From: Flavihumibacter soli
Lineage (GTDB): Bacteria > Bacteroidota > Bacteroidia > Sphingobacteriales > Sphingobacteriaceae
NCBI RefSeq assembly: GCF_010692725.1
Contig: NZ_JAAFZB010000096.1
Coordinates: 1 to 64,000 of the forward strand
Reading direction: 5' to 3'
Length of the DNA: 64,000 bases
The notes beneath the pieces were generated by a model. That model saw only the letters and a list, made by a program, of their open reading frames with translations, ran no database searches and was not told where the DNA came from. The position numbers were made by a program, and so were the translations under genes. Positions 51,977-62,022 of the stretch are shown one piece after another. The stretch's first letter is position 1, and every line of letters starts with the position of its first letter.

Positions 51977-52744
51977 ATGGCATTCTATGATTTATCAAAA
52001 CAGGAAAGAGCCGAGCTTGTAAGTGAGATCGGTAAACGTATTTTTGATGATCTTCAGACATCTCGGTTTAATGCTCTTCACTCCTATTTCGCCGACGACG
52101 ACACCTACATCCGGAAGTCTGCATATCTTTCTGTAGGAAGAATCTACACAACGCACTCCACGCTTCAGATTAAGATCATAGAAACGCTGAAGACATTGTC
52201 TGCCGAAGATAATTTTAAGATCCGTCAGACCGTTATTAATGCAGCCGGCGAGATCGGCAAGCACGAATTTGAAAATGTACAGGAATTTTTCGATAAAGGC
52301 TTATTTGACATTCATCACTCACCTAGAAATGCTGTGATCGGTTCAATAAAAAAGATGGGTGAAGTAAATCCCTTGCCGGTCTTAGCATGGGCAAAAAAAT
52401 ACCTGCACCATCCCGATAAGGAAATAAGAAGAGAAATTTGTCACGGAATAGAACTCAGAGGCAGAAAACATCCTGCCGATATCCTTCCGCTTCTGCGGGA
52501 ATTACAATTCGACAAAACCAGGCGCGTTCGGAGCACATTGGTCCACGTGATCGGTCAAGTAGCTTATAAAAAAGGATGTATTGAAACCGTTGTCAGCCAC
52601 CTCAAGGATTGGGAAAATAAGGAGCTGGTGACCGAAGCGCTGAAGGAAATAATCGATGTCCATCGTCGTTACCGTGACTTTGCAGCAATGAGCCAAAAAC
52701 AAGCGGAGAAGTACCTGCTGGAGAATATACCGGAAGGGCTCTGA
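51977..52744 (+). CDS. HEAT-repeat protein
   Basis: A 255-residue all-helical protein with repeated pairs of helices of the HEAT or Armadillo kind: RFNALHSYFADDDTYIRKSAYLSVGRIY, LSAEDNFKIRQTVINAAGEIGKH, SPRNAVIGSIKKMGEVNPLPVLAWAKKYLHHPDKEIRREICHG, FDKTRRVRSTLVHVIGQVAYKK. It might be a scaffold or a DNA-glycosylase-like AlkD relative; the catalytic pocket of AlkD is not identifiable. It forms a probable operon with the P1 peptidase (8-base gap) and the following VOC gene (21-base gap). Confidence 0.8.
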   Translation: MAFYDLSKQERAELVSEIGKRIFDDLQTSRFNALHSYFADDDTYIRKSAYLSVGRIYTTHSTLQIKIIETLKTLSAEDNFKIRQTVINAAGEIGKHEFENVQEFFDKGLFDIHHSPRNAVIGSIKKMGEVNPLPVLAWAKKYLHHPDKEIRREICHGIELRGRKHPADILPLLRELQFDKTRRVRSTLVHVIGQVAYKKGCIETVVSHLKDWENKELVTEALKEIIDVHRRYRDFAAMSQKQAEKYLLENIPEGL

Positions 52745-52765
52745 CCGAATTAAAAAAAATCTTCC

Positions 52766-53164
52766 ATGAACGACAAGGAGGCTCCGGCGATCGTGCCGAC
52801 ACTATCCGTAAGAAACGGGGCATTAGCCATAGAATATTACAAACAGGCTTTTGACGCGCGAGAATTAATGCGGAATACAAGTCCTGACGGCGAGGTGGTG
52901 GCCGAATTAGCCATCGGATCCTTTAGGTTCCTGGTGGCCGATGAATCACCGGAATATAGCAATTACAGTCCTGAAAGCCTGGGCGGAACGACAGTCAGGA
53001 TGGGATTACAGGTCACGGATCCCGATGCGGTAGCCCGAAAAGCCATCGCCGCCGGAGGAAAGGAGATATATGCCGTGGCTGATCAGGATTATGGATACCG
53101 CCTTGGAAGGGTCGCTGATCCTTTCGGCCACCATTGGGAAATTTTTAAGATTATAAGCAGGTAA
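52766..53164 (+). CDS. VOC-family (PhnB-like) protein
   Basis: A 132-residue glyoxalase/bleomycin-resistance fold. VPTLSVRNGALAIEYYKQAFDARELMR is the typical PhnB-like opening; GRVADPFGHHWEIFKII carries the C-terminal metal-site Glu and the 'DPFGH-W' signature. A single paired domain set; such proteins are usually dimers. Function unspecified. Confidence 0.87.
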   Translation: MNDKEAPAIVPTLSVRNGALAIEYYKQAFDARELMRNTSPDGEVVAELAIGSFRFLVADESPEYSNYSPESLGGTTVRMGLQVTDPDAVARKAIAAGGKEIYAVADQDYGYRLGRVADPFGHHWEIFKIISR

Positions 53165-53278
53165 TTGTTTCTCATTTATCGCTTATGAATTCCGGAACGT
53201 AATAATCTGTGAAAAATCGAACTAACTCTGTAGAATAACACATAAATTGGCGCCGGATTTATAATCCGGAACAAACGA

Positions 53279-56200
53279 ATGCAGCTAACGCAACTGGACA
53301 TAAAAGGCTTTAAAAGCTTTGGCGATAAGATAACCATCAATTTTAACGAAGGGGTTACTGCTATCGTCGGTCCGAACGGCTGTGGCAAATCCAATGTGGT
53401 GGATGCGATCCGATGGGTCCTGGGAGAGCAGAGCACCCGGATGCTGCGCTCGGAGAAAATGGAAAACATCATTTTTAACGGGACAAAGAACCGCAAGCCT
53501 TCTCACCTTGCCGAGGTTTCGCTTACATTCGATAATACCCGGAACATCCTGCCCACGGAATTTTCACAGGTAACACTGACGCGAAAACTTTACCGCACAG
53601 GCGAAAGTGAATATCGCCTTAATGACGTGCAGTGCCGTCTGAAGGACATAACGGACCTTTTTCTCGACACGGGTATCGGGTCAGACTCCTACTCCATTAT
53701 TGAGCTGAAGATGATCGACGAGATCATTGCCAATAAGGAAGGTTCACGCCGGGCCTTATTCGAAGAGGCCTCCGGGATAGCAAAATATAAGCTTCGCAAA
53801 AAGCAAACTTTCAGCAAACTGAAGGATACGGAAGCAGACCTTAGCCGGGTTGAAGATCTGTTGTTCGAAATTGAAAAGAATCTGAAGACGCTGGAAAACC
53901 AGGCAAGGAAAGCTGAACGGTATTACCGCCTTAAGGAACAGTATAAGGCTCTGAGCCTGTCACTCGCTTCTTTCCGGATTGCGGGCTTTCGTGATTCTTT
54001 AAAGAAGCTTGAGGATCAGGAACAACAGCAAGCTCTTGAAAAGTCAGGTATTGCTACGCAACTCGACGTCCTGGAAGCCGCTCTTCAACAGCAGAAGCTC
54101 GACAACCTGACCAAGGAAAAGAACCTCTCAGCACAGCAAAAGGCATCTAACGAATTCGTCGCAAAGATTCGCGCGTATGAAAGCGAGAAGAAACTAAAGA
54201 ATGAGCAGCTGCGATTCCTGGAAGATAAGAAGACACGCATCACGGAAGAACTGGACCGTGATCAGAACCAGCTGAATCATGTCATTTATAACCAGAAGCG
54301 TCTCAATGAAGAACTCCTGCAAGAGAGCTCAATATTGGAAACGCAAAGGCAGGATGTAGAATTCCGGAAAAACGAAGTTGATGAGCTCAGATTAAGTCAG
54401 CAGAATGCGAAAAATCTACTGGACGCAAACAACCGGGAGAATAATGAACTTCAAAACCGTTTGCACCAGCTGGAAAAAGATATTGCTGTTCTGAATATCC
54501 AGAAGGATGCCCTCAGGCAGGAAAGTAAACGCAACGCAGAAGACGCTCACTCGAAAGAAATAGAGCTGACAGACTTTAACCGTCATGTAGCCGATCTGCA
54601 GAACCGCCTTGAAACCCGGCAGCACGAGTTGGAAACAGGGCAGAAACTGGAGGATGAATTGCAGCTGCAAATAGTCCAAACCGCTGAGCTGATTAGCGCC
54701 CAGAAAGAACAACTCAACCAGGAAAGCCGCAAACTGGACTCTAAGCAAAACGAATATAATCTGACCAAGTCGATGGTCGATAACCTGGAAGGCTTTCCTG
54801 AATCAATCCGTTTCCTTAAAAAGAATACCCAGTGGGCTAAACATGCGCCATTATTATCGGATATCCTTTTTTGTAAGGAAGAGTACCGGATAGCGATTGA
54901 AAATTACCTGGAACCGGTAATGAACCACTATGTCGTTGACACGAGAGAGGAATCGGTTCAGGCAATACGTTTGTTAAATGATGCATCTAAAGGCAGGGCA
55001 CACTTCTTTGTTCTTGAGGCATTTGACAATGTGGCGAAACGGCCTTTGATACAATCCGAGAGCAGAAAGCTGGTGTCGGCACTTGATATTATAACCGTAG
55101 ATGATAAATACCGACCGCTCTGCGAAACACTGCTGTACAATGTTTATTTACTGCAAAGCGGCGAGGAAGAAGAATTGAACACGGAACTTCCGGCAGAAGA
55201 TGTGGTTATCTTAAGCGGAAGTGGAAAGTTCTCCAAGACCAGGACCGGAATGTCGGGCGGATCCGTGGGCTTATTTGAAGGTAAACGAATAGGAAGAGCC
55301 AAGAATCTTGAAGTCCTTGCGCGTGTGATGAAGGCCCTGGAAACGGTAATCAACTCGTTGAAAAGCTCGGTCGAACAGGCAACACTGAGGTTAGCCACTT
55401 TAAGATCATCTTCCCAAATCGCTATCCTCCAGCAAATGCAGCAGGATATTAACCGCCTGAATAATGAACATATATCTGTAAAGACCCGGCAGGAGCAATA
55501 TATTGCGTTTATAGAGAACAGCCAGAACCGTGAACAGGATATCGAACTGAAAATTACATCCATTGCGAACGAGCTGTTAAATTCCGAACCCTTGCTCCTT
55601 GAATTAAAAGCTCAAAAGCAAATCCACAACGATCAGCTCATCAGCTTGCAGCAGGAGTTCAATGAGATGACAGAACTCGTCACTGTGAAGTCAGGACACT
55701 ACAACCAGGAAAACATCAGGTTTCACCAGCAGCAGAATAAAGTTTCGGGTATTGAAAAGGATCTTGAGTATCGCGAAAGCCAGTATCGAAACCTTGAAGC
55801 GCGTATCAAATCCAACCAGTCGGAATTGGAAAAGGTGCTTTCCGGCATTAAAGATGCCCTGCAGCATTCCGATCATTCAGATGAAGATCTCATGGGAATG
55901 TACCAGCAGAAGGAGGAATTGGAAAAAGGCGTTCAGGAACTGGAGCAGGAGTACTTTGCTTCACGCGGAAACATAAATGAATCGGAAAATGAGATCGCAC
56001 TTCTGCGACGTAGAAAGGACCAGGCTGACTTACTCGCTAATGAACTTAAAGATCAAAAGAATAATTTACGGCTTGATCTGAATGCATTGAAGGAACGCTT
56101 GTCCGTGGAGTTTGAAGTTGAAATTTCTGACCTCCTTGAAAAGGAGGACGAGGAGCATAATGAGACCGAAGCTGATTTGAAAGAAAGAACAGACCGCTTA

Positions 56201-56824
56201 AAGCGGCAACTTGATGAGTTTGGCGCAATCAACCCGATGGCTATGGAGGCTTACCGTGAGATGAGCGAGCGTTACAATTTTATCCAGGCACAGAAGAAAG
56301 ACCTGGCCGATGCCAAGTCATCACTTATGCAGACCATTAAGGAGATTGATGACACAGCCAGGGTAAAATTCATGGAAGCGTTTGTAAAAGTTAGAGAGAG
56401 CTTCATTGAAGTGTTTCGCTCACTCTTTAATGAGGAAGATAGCTGCGACCTGGTGTTAACTGATCCGGACAGACCGCTTGACTCAGATATTGATATTCTC
56501 GCCCGGCCTAAAGGTAAACGGCCACTATCCATTAACCAGCTCTCCGGCGGCGAGAAAACACTTACAGCCACTGCCCTCCTGTTTTCGCTTTACCTGCTGA
56601 AACCAGCCCCTTTCTGTATTTTTGATGAGGTTGATGCCCCGCTGGATGATACCAATATTGATAAATTCAATAACATCATCCGTACTTTCTCAAATAAGTC
56701 GCAGTTTATTGTAGTCTCTCACAATAAACGGACTATTGCCAGCACAGATATTATTTACGGTGTAACAATGGTAGAACAGGGCGTATCTAAGGTTGTAGCG
56801 GTAGATCTGCGCGAAGTGGCGTAA
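53279..56824 (+). CDS. smc: Chromosome segregation ATPase SMC
   Basis: Core of the condensin-like SMC-ScpAB complex. 1181 residues: Walker A IVGPNGCGKSNVVDAIRW (residues 29-46), a long coiled coil (about 165-500), the hinge (about 500-650; EGFPESIRFLK... to MSGGSVGLFEGKRIGR), a returning coiled coil, ABC signature NQLSGGEKTLTATALLF, and Walker B FCIFDEVDAPLDDTNI. Full length and intact. scpA and scpB are not in the window. M28 peptidase gene follows 54 bases on. Confidence 0.96.
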   Translation: MQLTQLDIKGFKSFGDKITINFNEGVTAIVGPNGCGKSNVVDAIRWVLGEQSTRMLRSEKMENIIFNGTKNRKPSHLAEVSLTFDNTRNILPTEFSQVTLTRKLYRTGESEYRLNDVQCRLKDITDLFLDTGIGSDSYSIIELKMIDEIIANKEGSRRALFEEASGIAKYKLRKKQTFSKLKDTEADLSRVEDLLFEIEKNLKTLENQARKAERYYRLKEQYKALSLSLASFRIAGFRDSLKKLEDQEQQQALEKSGIATQLDVLEAALQQQKLDNLTKEKNLSAQQKASNEFVAKIRAYESEKKLKNEQLRFLEDKKTRITEELDRDQNQLNHVIYNQKRLNEELLQESSILETQRQDVEFRKNEVDELRLSQQNAKNLLDANNRENNELQNRLHQLEKDIAVLNIQKDALRQESKRNAEDAHSKEIELTDFNRHVADLQNRLETRQHELETGQKLEDELQLQIVQTAELISAQKEQLNQESRKLDSKQNEYNLTKSMVDNLEGFPESIRFLKKNTQWAKHAPLLSDILFCKEEYRIAIENYLEPVMNHYVVDTREESVQAIRLLNDASKGRAHFFVLEAFDNVAKRPLIQSESRKLVSALDIITVDDKYRPLCETLLYNVYLLQSGEEEELNTELPAEDVVILSGSGKFSKTRTGMSGGSVGLFEGKRIGRAKNLEVLARVMKALETVINSLKSSVEQATLRLATLRSSSQIAILQQMQQDINRLNNEHISVKTRQEQYIAFIENSQNREQDIELKITSIANELLNSEPLLLELKAQKQIHNDQLISLQQEFNEMTELVTVKSGHYNQENIRFHQQQNKVSGIEKDLEYRESQYRNLEARIKSNQSELEKVLSGIKDALQHSDHSDEDLMGMYQQKEELEKGVQELEQEYFASRGNINESENEIALLRRRKDQADLLANELKDQKNNLRLDLNALKERLSVEFEVEISDLLEKEDEEHNETEADLKERTDRLKRQLDEFGAINPMAMEAYREMSERYNFIQAQKKDLADAKSSLMQTIKEIDDTARVKFMEAFVKVRESFIEVFRSLFNEEDSCDLVLTDPDRPLDSDIDILARPKGKRPLSINQLSGGEKTLTATALLFSLYLLKPAPFCIFDEVDAPLDDTNIDKFNNIIRTFSNKSQFIVVSHNKRTIASTDIIYGVTMVEQGVSKVVAVDLREVA

Positions 56825-56878
56825 AACTTGTTATTCTCCAGTCGTATATTTTAAAACTTACATTCCTATCCAATTTTA

Positions 56879-57829
56879 ATGACAACAAGACTTTTTATGA
56901 TGCTAAGCCTGTTTGCCTCCGCAACAGTATCGGCCCAGAATATTAACCGCAAACAACTGTTAAAGGATGTTGAGATACTTTCATCAGACGTTTACGAAGG
57001 GCGAAAAACCGGAACAGTTGAAAACAGGATGGCAGCAAACTACGTTGTGAGCCGCTTTAAAGAGATCGGTCTCAACTTCTACCAGGATAGTTTCAAACAT
57101 CCCTTTACCTTTCAAACAAGAAATAAAAAGACAATGAACGGGACTAACCTGATCGGTTACATCAAAGGGCGAAGTGACCGGGTAATTATAGTCGGTGCTC
57201 ATTACGATCACGTGGGTATTACGAATTCACTTATCAACAATGGCGCTGACGATAATGCTTCCGGAGTAGCGGGATTGCTGGCCATCGCCACTTACTTTAA
57301 GCAGCACAAACCGGATAATACCCTGATGTTCATAGCCTTTGATGCGGAGGAAATGGGCCTGCAGGGGGCTTTTTCATACCTCAAGAACCCTGTGATCGAT
57401 GTTTCAAGAATAAAAATGATGATCAATATGGATATGATATCCCATAATGATAAGGGCGAATTGTATGCAGCCGGTGCATTTAAAACTCCGGTGCTCAAAA
57501 AAGTAATGGAGGATGCGGATAAGGATACCGGCGCAAAGATCTTATTTGGCCATGATGATCCTAAACTGGGCAATAATGACTGGACTATGCAGAGTGACCA
57601 GGGACCCTTTGCCCAGAATAATATTCCGTTTCTATACTTTGGAGTTGAAGATCATCAGGACTATCACAAGCCGACAGATGAGTATCGCAATATCAACAAA
57701 GACTTCTTTTACGGAGCTTCGCAAGCAATCCTTAATAGCGTCATAAGGGTGGATAAGCAATTAAAGAAAGTGATGAAAAGCATACAGCCTTCTCCAAAAT
57801 CCCTTAAGGACAAAATGATCATGAACTAA
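56879..57829 (+). CDS. Secreted M28-family metallopeptidase
   Basis: A 316-residue zinc aminopeptidase with a signal peptide (to ATVSAQN). Co-catalytic zinc ligands are in order: GAHYDHVG (His near residue 108), NNGADDNASG (bridging Asp), FDAEEMGLQGA (general base Glu and ligand Glu), NMDMISH (Asp) and DHQDYHKPTDE (final His). Likely trims peptides in the periplasm or outside the cell. Confidence 0.93.
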   Translation: MTTRLFMMLSLFASATVSAQNINRKQLLKDVEILSSDVYEGRKTGTVENRMAANYVVSRFKEIGLNFYQDSFKHPFTFQTRNKKTMNGTNLIGYIKGRSDRVIIVGAHYDHVGITNSLINNGADDNASGVAGLLAIATYFKQHKPDNTLMFIAFDAEEMGLQGAFSYLKNPVIDVSRIKMMINMDMISHNDKGELYAAGAFKTPVLKKVMEDADKDTGAKILFGHDDPKLGNNDWTMQSDQGPFAQNNIPFLYFGVEDHQDYHKPTDEYRNINKDFFYGASQAILNSVIRVDKQLKKVMKSIQPSPKSLKDKMIMN

Positions 57830-57844
57830 AATCTGGCAATATCA

Positions 57845-57888
57845 AAAAGAAGCGCCCTTCAGGATGTCCTGGAGGGCGCTTCTTTTTT
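57845..57888. terminator. Bidirectional terminator between M28 and S41 peptidase genes
   Basis: AAAAAGAAGCGCCCT..CAGGA and TCCTG..AGGGCGCTTCTTTTT: a stem of about 20 bp with T-runs on both strands. Confidence 0.9.
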
Positions 57889-57899
57889 GAATAGATTCT

Positions 57900-59414
57900 T
57901 TACTTTTTGAGTTTCAAGGGCCTGGTTTCAACCATTCCCTGAAAATCATTACTATTGATTTGCTGATTGATACGTTCCACGTCCTCTTTCACCAGGGGAC
58001 TGATACTACTGATACGGTCAACACCAGACTTCACTGCCAGAAAGGAACCTTTTTCAGCAAATGATAGTGCATTGGCAAGCAAACGCTCCTGGGGATCACC
58101 AAAGTCTTTGCCGATATCGTCGAAATCGTCTTTGTCTACAGCAATACCGTCAAAGTACCCACCCTGATTTAAAGAATTCTTAGTCTCAAACTGCGGAATA
58201 TACATATCAAGCTTATCTATCGTGATTGCAAAAAAACCAACAGGTTTGCCATAGGTTTTGCGGCCAATCAGTTTCACGTCCATTACCGGCTTCAGGTTAT
58301 TGATAACCAGCTCGCTGGCCGAAGCAGTAGAGTTAGTAACTATAAAGTAAGCACGGGAGATGTTCGCAGATCCCCGTTTAGCGAAACGGGCGAGGTTACC
58401 TGCATCTTCAGTAGGTCGGTAGTCATAGTCAAAAAAGGAATATAGCCTTCTGACACCATCGTTACCATTTGCCCAGAACTTCTGGTTCTTTAAGATTGTA
58501 GCCTGGCCATCCTGCATTGTTTTTGTCCAATAGGTAGTGTACATAACATTGCCTGTTGCGGATGTCGGAGCGATCAGGTTGGTCAGATCCTCTGCAGTTG
58601 AAACCGATCCGCCACCATTATAGCGGAGATCAACTATTACTTCTGAAACACCCTCTGTCGTAAAGTCCGTGAAAACATCATCAAGCCTGGCTGTGGCGTT
58701 GGTAGTAAAGCTGTTAAATACAACATAGCCCACTTTTTTAGAACCAACGGTAAAGACATGGGTATAAAGCACCGGGTTGATACTATATGAACCGCGATTT
58801 ACGGTTACATCAACTGTGCTACCGTCTTTCTTCCTTAAAGTCATCGCTATAGATGCATTATCCCCGAAAATAGCGGCATTCAGGAAATCAACATTTGCAG
58901 GCACAGTTCCATCTAGGTCTGTACGACCGTTAATTTTAATAATCCGGTCACCACGATTTACCTTTTGCGTTCCTGCAGGTGAATTAGGGTATACATAACG
59001 AATCCGCAGGTCACTGCGGTCACCGTTATTGAAGTTTGCCGAAAAACCGTAATCACCGCTAATGCCACCTAGTTCAGAAGACAGCGAGCCATCATCAAGA
59101 AATGAATATTTGTCTATTGGTCTTCCCGTCGACAGATCGACCTTATACGTTTTTATCTTATTTAACTCAGCGTCAAAGCTCGAGAAACCGCGTGCTTTGA
59201 AGACCTCGTAGGTCGGCAAAGCATCATTCCAGTAATAGGTGTCCTTGGCATATAAAAATATCGAATCCTTGGTAAGTTCGTCCCTTGTGGCAGTGGCCGG
59301 ATCGACAGGATCAGGCGTATTTTTGGGATCTTTTTTACACGCCGTTGTAAACAGTAAAGACCCGATCAGGATTGCGGAGAGATTAAAAATTCCGCGGTTT
59401 GATTGATTTGACAT
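57900..59414 (-). CDS. S41-family (tail-specific/CtpA-like) peptidase, lipoprotein
   Basis: A 504-residue protein with a lipobox (LLFTTACKK; Cys near residue 26). An N-terminal helical segment is followed by a PDZ domain (IRYVYPNSPAGTQKVNRGDRIIKINGR) and the S41 core: VGYVVFNSFT, EVIVDLRYNGGGSV, then Ser in VTNSTASASELVI and Lys in GRKTYGKPVG as the Ser-Lys dyad. It probably degrades misfolded or C-terminally tagged envelope proteins. Divergent from asnS. Confidence 0.9.
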   Translation of the reverse strand: MSNQSNRGIFNLSAILIGSLLFTTACKKDPKNTPDPVDPATATRDELTKDSIFLYAKDTYYWNDALPTYEVFKARGFSSFDAELNKIKTYKVDLSTGRPIDKYSFLDDGSLSSELGGISGDYGFSANFNNGDRSDLRIRYVYPNSPAGTQKVNRGDRIIKINGRTDLDGTVPANVDFLNAAIFGDNASIAMTLRKKDGSTVDVTVNRGSYSINPVLYTHVFTVGSKKVGYVVFNSFTTNATARLDDVFTDFTTEGVSEVIVDLRYNGGGSVSTAEDLTNLIAPTSATGNVMYTTYWTKTMQDGQATILKNQKFWANGNDGVRRLYSFFDYDYRPTEDAGNLARFAKRGSANISRAYFIVTNSTASASELVINNLKPVMDVKLIGRKTYGKPVGFFAITIDKLDMYIPQFETKNSLNQGGYFDGIAVDKDDFDDIGKDFGDPQERLLANALSFAEKGSFLAVKSGVDRISSISPLVKEDVERINQQINSNDFQGMVETRPLKLKK

Positions 59415-59574
59415 ATTAAATTTTTAATACGAATGCTAATATACTAATAAATGGACTCTCTATTTACATTACATACGGTGATTTTGTTCGTTAGGATGTC
59501 CCGGTAAACTAATTATTACAAAGGGATTAAGTAGTCGCATTCAAAATCAAAGTTCCATATAACAGAACGATTTG

Positions 59575-59582
59575 TATTTTTG
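59575..59582 (+). promoter_or_regulatory. Probable -7 element of asnS
   Basis: TATTTTTG matches TAnnTTTG, 17 bases before the ATG. No -33 TTG at the right distance. Confidence 0.45.
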
Positions 59583-59599
59583 CGGCTTAAGAAAATAAA

Positions 59600-61048
59600 A
59601 TGGTAAAGCGCACACGGGTAAAAGATCTATTAGCAACTACAGAATTCAACCGGGAGGTTACGGTAATGGGATGGGTTAGAACATTCCGAAATAGCCAGTT
59701 TATTGCCATAAACGATGGTTCATCAATAAACAATATCCAGGCAGTAGTTGACTTTAATAATACCGATGAAGCCTTATTAAAAAGAATAACTACCGGCGCT
59801 TCTGTTTCTGTTACCGGCAACCTCGTGGAATCAGTCGGTAAGGGCCAGCGTGTGGAAATAAAAGTAACAAGGCTTGAGATCCTGGGTGATAGTGACGCCG
59901 AGAAATTTCCCCTGCAACCGAAGAAGCACAGCCTTGAATTTTTGAGGGAAATCGCACACCTTCGTTTTCGCACCAATACCTTCAACGCTGTATTTAAGGT
60001 ACGCCATGCGCTGGCTTTTGCTGTACACCAGTTTTTCAACGACAAGGGATTTGTCTATATGCACACCCCTATCATTACGGCTTCAGACGCTGAAGGCGCA
60101 GGCGAAATGTTCAGGGTTTCTACTTTTGATCCGGACAATATCCCGCGTAATGAGGACGGAACGATCAATTACAAGGAAGATTTCTTCGGCAAAGCTACTA
60201 ACCTGACCGTATCGGGTCAGCTGGAAGGTGAACTTGCAGCGATGGCCTTCGGAGACGTTTACACCTTCGGACCGACCTTCCGTGCAGAAAACTCCAATAC
60301 CACCCGGCATCTCGCCGAATTCTGGATGATAGAGCCTGAAATGGCATTCTATGACCTGGACGGCAATATGGACCTTGCGGAAGAGCTGCTTAAATATGTG
60401 ATCAGCTATGCTCTTGAGCACTGCGCGGACGAACTGGAGTTCCTTAAAAACCGCTTACTGGAAGAAGAGAAATCTAAGCCGCAGACCGATCGGTCTGACC
60501 TTGACCTCTTGGCAAAATTGAACTTCTGCCTGGAAAACAATTTTGAACGCCTCACTTATACTGAAGCTATTCAGATCTTAAAGAATTCTAAACCTAATCA
60601 GAAAAAGCAGTTCAAGTACCTGATCGATAATTGGGGTGCCGATCTTCAATCAGAACATGAGCGTTACCTGGTTGAAAAACATTTTAAGAAACCTGTTATC
60701 CTGACAAATTACCCGGCTGATATAAAAGCCTTCTACATGCGCCAGAATGATCCGGATGAAAATGGTCGCAGAACGGTCAGAGCAATGGACATCCTTTTTC
60801 CGGGAATAGGTGAGATTGTTGGTGGTTCTCAAAGGGAAGAAAGATTAGAGAAGCTCGAGCAGCGTATGAATGAAATGGATATTCCTACTCATGAGATGAG
60901 CTGGTATCTTGATACCCGGCGTTTTGGGTCAGCACCGCACGCCGGCTTTGGTTTAGGCTTCGAACGCCTGGTTTTGTTTGTTACCGGCATGACCAATATC
61001 CGCGATGTGATCCCCTTCCCAAGAACACCAAAGAACGCGGAATTTTAA
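59600..61048 (+). CDS. asnS: Asparaginyl-tRNA synthetase
   Basis: Class IIb aminoacyl-tRNA synthetase, 482 residues. N-terminal OB-fold anticodon-binding domain ([24 protein letters not shown]), then the catalytic core: motif 1 [72 protein letters not shown] (motif 2) and [29 protein letters not shown] (motif 3). EGELAA rather than Asp-specific signatures identifies AsnRS. The insertion with [17 protein letters not shown] is normal. Confidence 0.97.
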   Translation: MVKRTRVKDLLATTEFNREVTVMGWVRTFRNSQFIAINDGSSINNIQAVVDFNNTDEALLKRITTGASVSVTGNLVESVGKGQRVEIKVTRLEILGDSDAEKFPLQPKKHSLEFLREIAHLRFRTNTFNAVFKVRHALAFAVHQFFNDKGFVYMHTPIITASDAEGAGEMFRVSTFDPDNIPRNEDGTINYKEDFFGKATNLTVSGQLEGELAAMAFGDVYTFGPTFRAENSNTTRHLAEFWMIEPEMAFYDLDGNMDLAEELLKYVISYALEHCADELEFLKNRLLEEEKSKPQTDRSDLDLLAKLNFCLENNFERLTYTEAIQILKNSKPNQKKQFKYLIDNWGADLQSEHERYLVEKHFKKPVILTNYPADIKAFYMRQNDPDENGRRTVRAMDILFPGIGEIVGGSQREERLEKLEQRMNEMDIPTHEMSWYLDTRRFGSAPHAGFGLGFERLVLFVTGMTNIRDVIPFPRTPKNAEF

Positions 61049-61077
61049 GATTTTTCTAAAAAGTAAACCTATTATTC

Positions 61078-61115
61078 AAAGGCCGTTTCAGGAATAAAAC
61101 CTGAACGGCCTTTTT
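61078..61115 (+). terminator. Terminator of asnS
   Basis: AAAGGCCGTT(t)CAGG and CCTG(a)ACGGCCTTT, followed by T-run; 30 bases after asnS. Confidence 0.88.
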
Positions 61116-61238
61116 GCTGCCCAAGTAAATTTAAACTTGCTTGGGTTGTTGGTTTTAAGTACGGCCCCCCAATCCTGATGCTCTAATAACTATTTCATGA
61201 CAGGGTAATTACTATATCGAAAGATAGTCAGGATATGA

Positions 61239-61276
61239 TTAGCATATAGTGAGTATATAGTTAGCATATAGTTAGC
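61239..61276. repeat. 11-bp tandem repeat
   Basis: TTAGCATATAG, TGAGTATATAG, TTAGCATATAG, TTAGC, head to tail. The period is close to one DNA helix turn. Confidence 0.75.
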
Positions 61277-61302
61277 TCCCACCTTGTCTCGCCGGCATGT
61301 TG

Positions 61303-61340
61303 CAAAAAAAAGACTGCCCCTTTCAGGAGGCAGTCTCGTT
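61303..61340 (-). terminator. Terminator of the Gly-zipper lipoprotein gene
   Basis: AGACTGCC and GGCAGTCT arms; the minus strand ends in T8. Confidence 0.85.
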
Positions 61341-61363
61341 TTCATGATAAGGCAGGATAAATA

Positions 61364-61822
61364 TTATTGTGCTCTTCCGGTTTTCTTGTCTTTAGAGCGA
61401 CCGATTACATAACCGGTTCCGGCTCCTACAACTCCACCGATCACGGCACCTCGACCGTCTTTCTTGTCAACCAGGATACCGGTAACGGCACCCGCGCCGG
61501 CACCAATGGCGGCACCCTTAGCGGCTGAACTCCAGCCTTTCTTAGCAGTGGTTGCCGGTGTAGCAGCATAAGTGTGGTGAACTACAGTTTGCTTCGAAGC
61601 AGACCTGGCGACAGCTGCAGTCTTTTCACTTTCAGCTAATCTTGCTTCCTCCTCCCGGCGATCGATCTCTGCTGATACTGCTTCGGCTCTCTTGAAGCTG
61701 TCTAATTTAAGACTGTCTTTATATCTCTGGGTGGTTTGGAGGGCTCCTGCGTTCGAATTGGCGTTACTGTTACAGGCCGCTAATCCGGCAGCCAGTGTAA
61801 CCATTATCAATAATCTTTTCAT
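61364..61822 (-). CDS. Glycine-zipper lipoprotein
   Basis: A 152-residue protein. Signal MKRLLIMVTLAAGLAAC has a lipobox with acylated Cys17. An Asp/Lys/Glu-rich helix (KRAEAVSAEIDRREEEARLAESEK) leads to a glycine-zipper segment AAKGAAIGAGAGAVTGILVDKKDGRGAVIGGVVGAGTGYVIG, the YMGG/Rick_17kDa-type motif that can insert in membranes. A basic tail (RSKDKKTGRAQ) follows. Envelope location is likely; role unknown. Confidence 0.85.
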   Translation of the reverse strand: MKRLLIMVTLAAGLAACNSNANSNAGALQTTQRYKDSLKLDSFKRAEAVSAEIDRREEEARLAESEKTAAVARSASKQTVVHHTYAATPATTAKKGWSSAAKGAAIGAGAGAVTGILVDKKDGRGAVIGGVVGAGTGYVIGRSKDKKTGRAQ

Positions 61823-62022
61823 CGTCTCTTATTTAAAAATATTGTCTCTAACAATTATTGCATCTGCTATGACTTTAAGAAAAAACAGTGCCAAAGACGA
61901 ACTTTTTTGTCATACAGATTACAGATTGCAGCCCTTGCCGGGGAGCTTATTGGGTAGCGAAACCTTGCCAGAAACATCATTAATTCGGCAAATAACAGCT
62001 GTTTACATACTCTGAAAGGCGC

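Larger units (their letters stand above)
61049..61363. other. 315-base gene-free region with two terminators and an 11-bp tandem repeat
   Basis: It holds the asnS terminator, a 3.5-copy 11-bp repeat at 61239-61276, and the minus-strand terminator of the Gly-zipper gene. No open frame. Confidence 0.7.
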
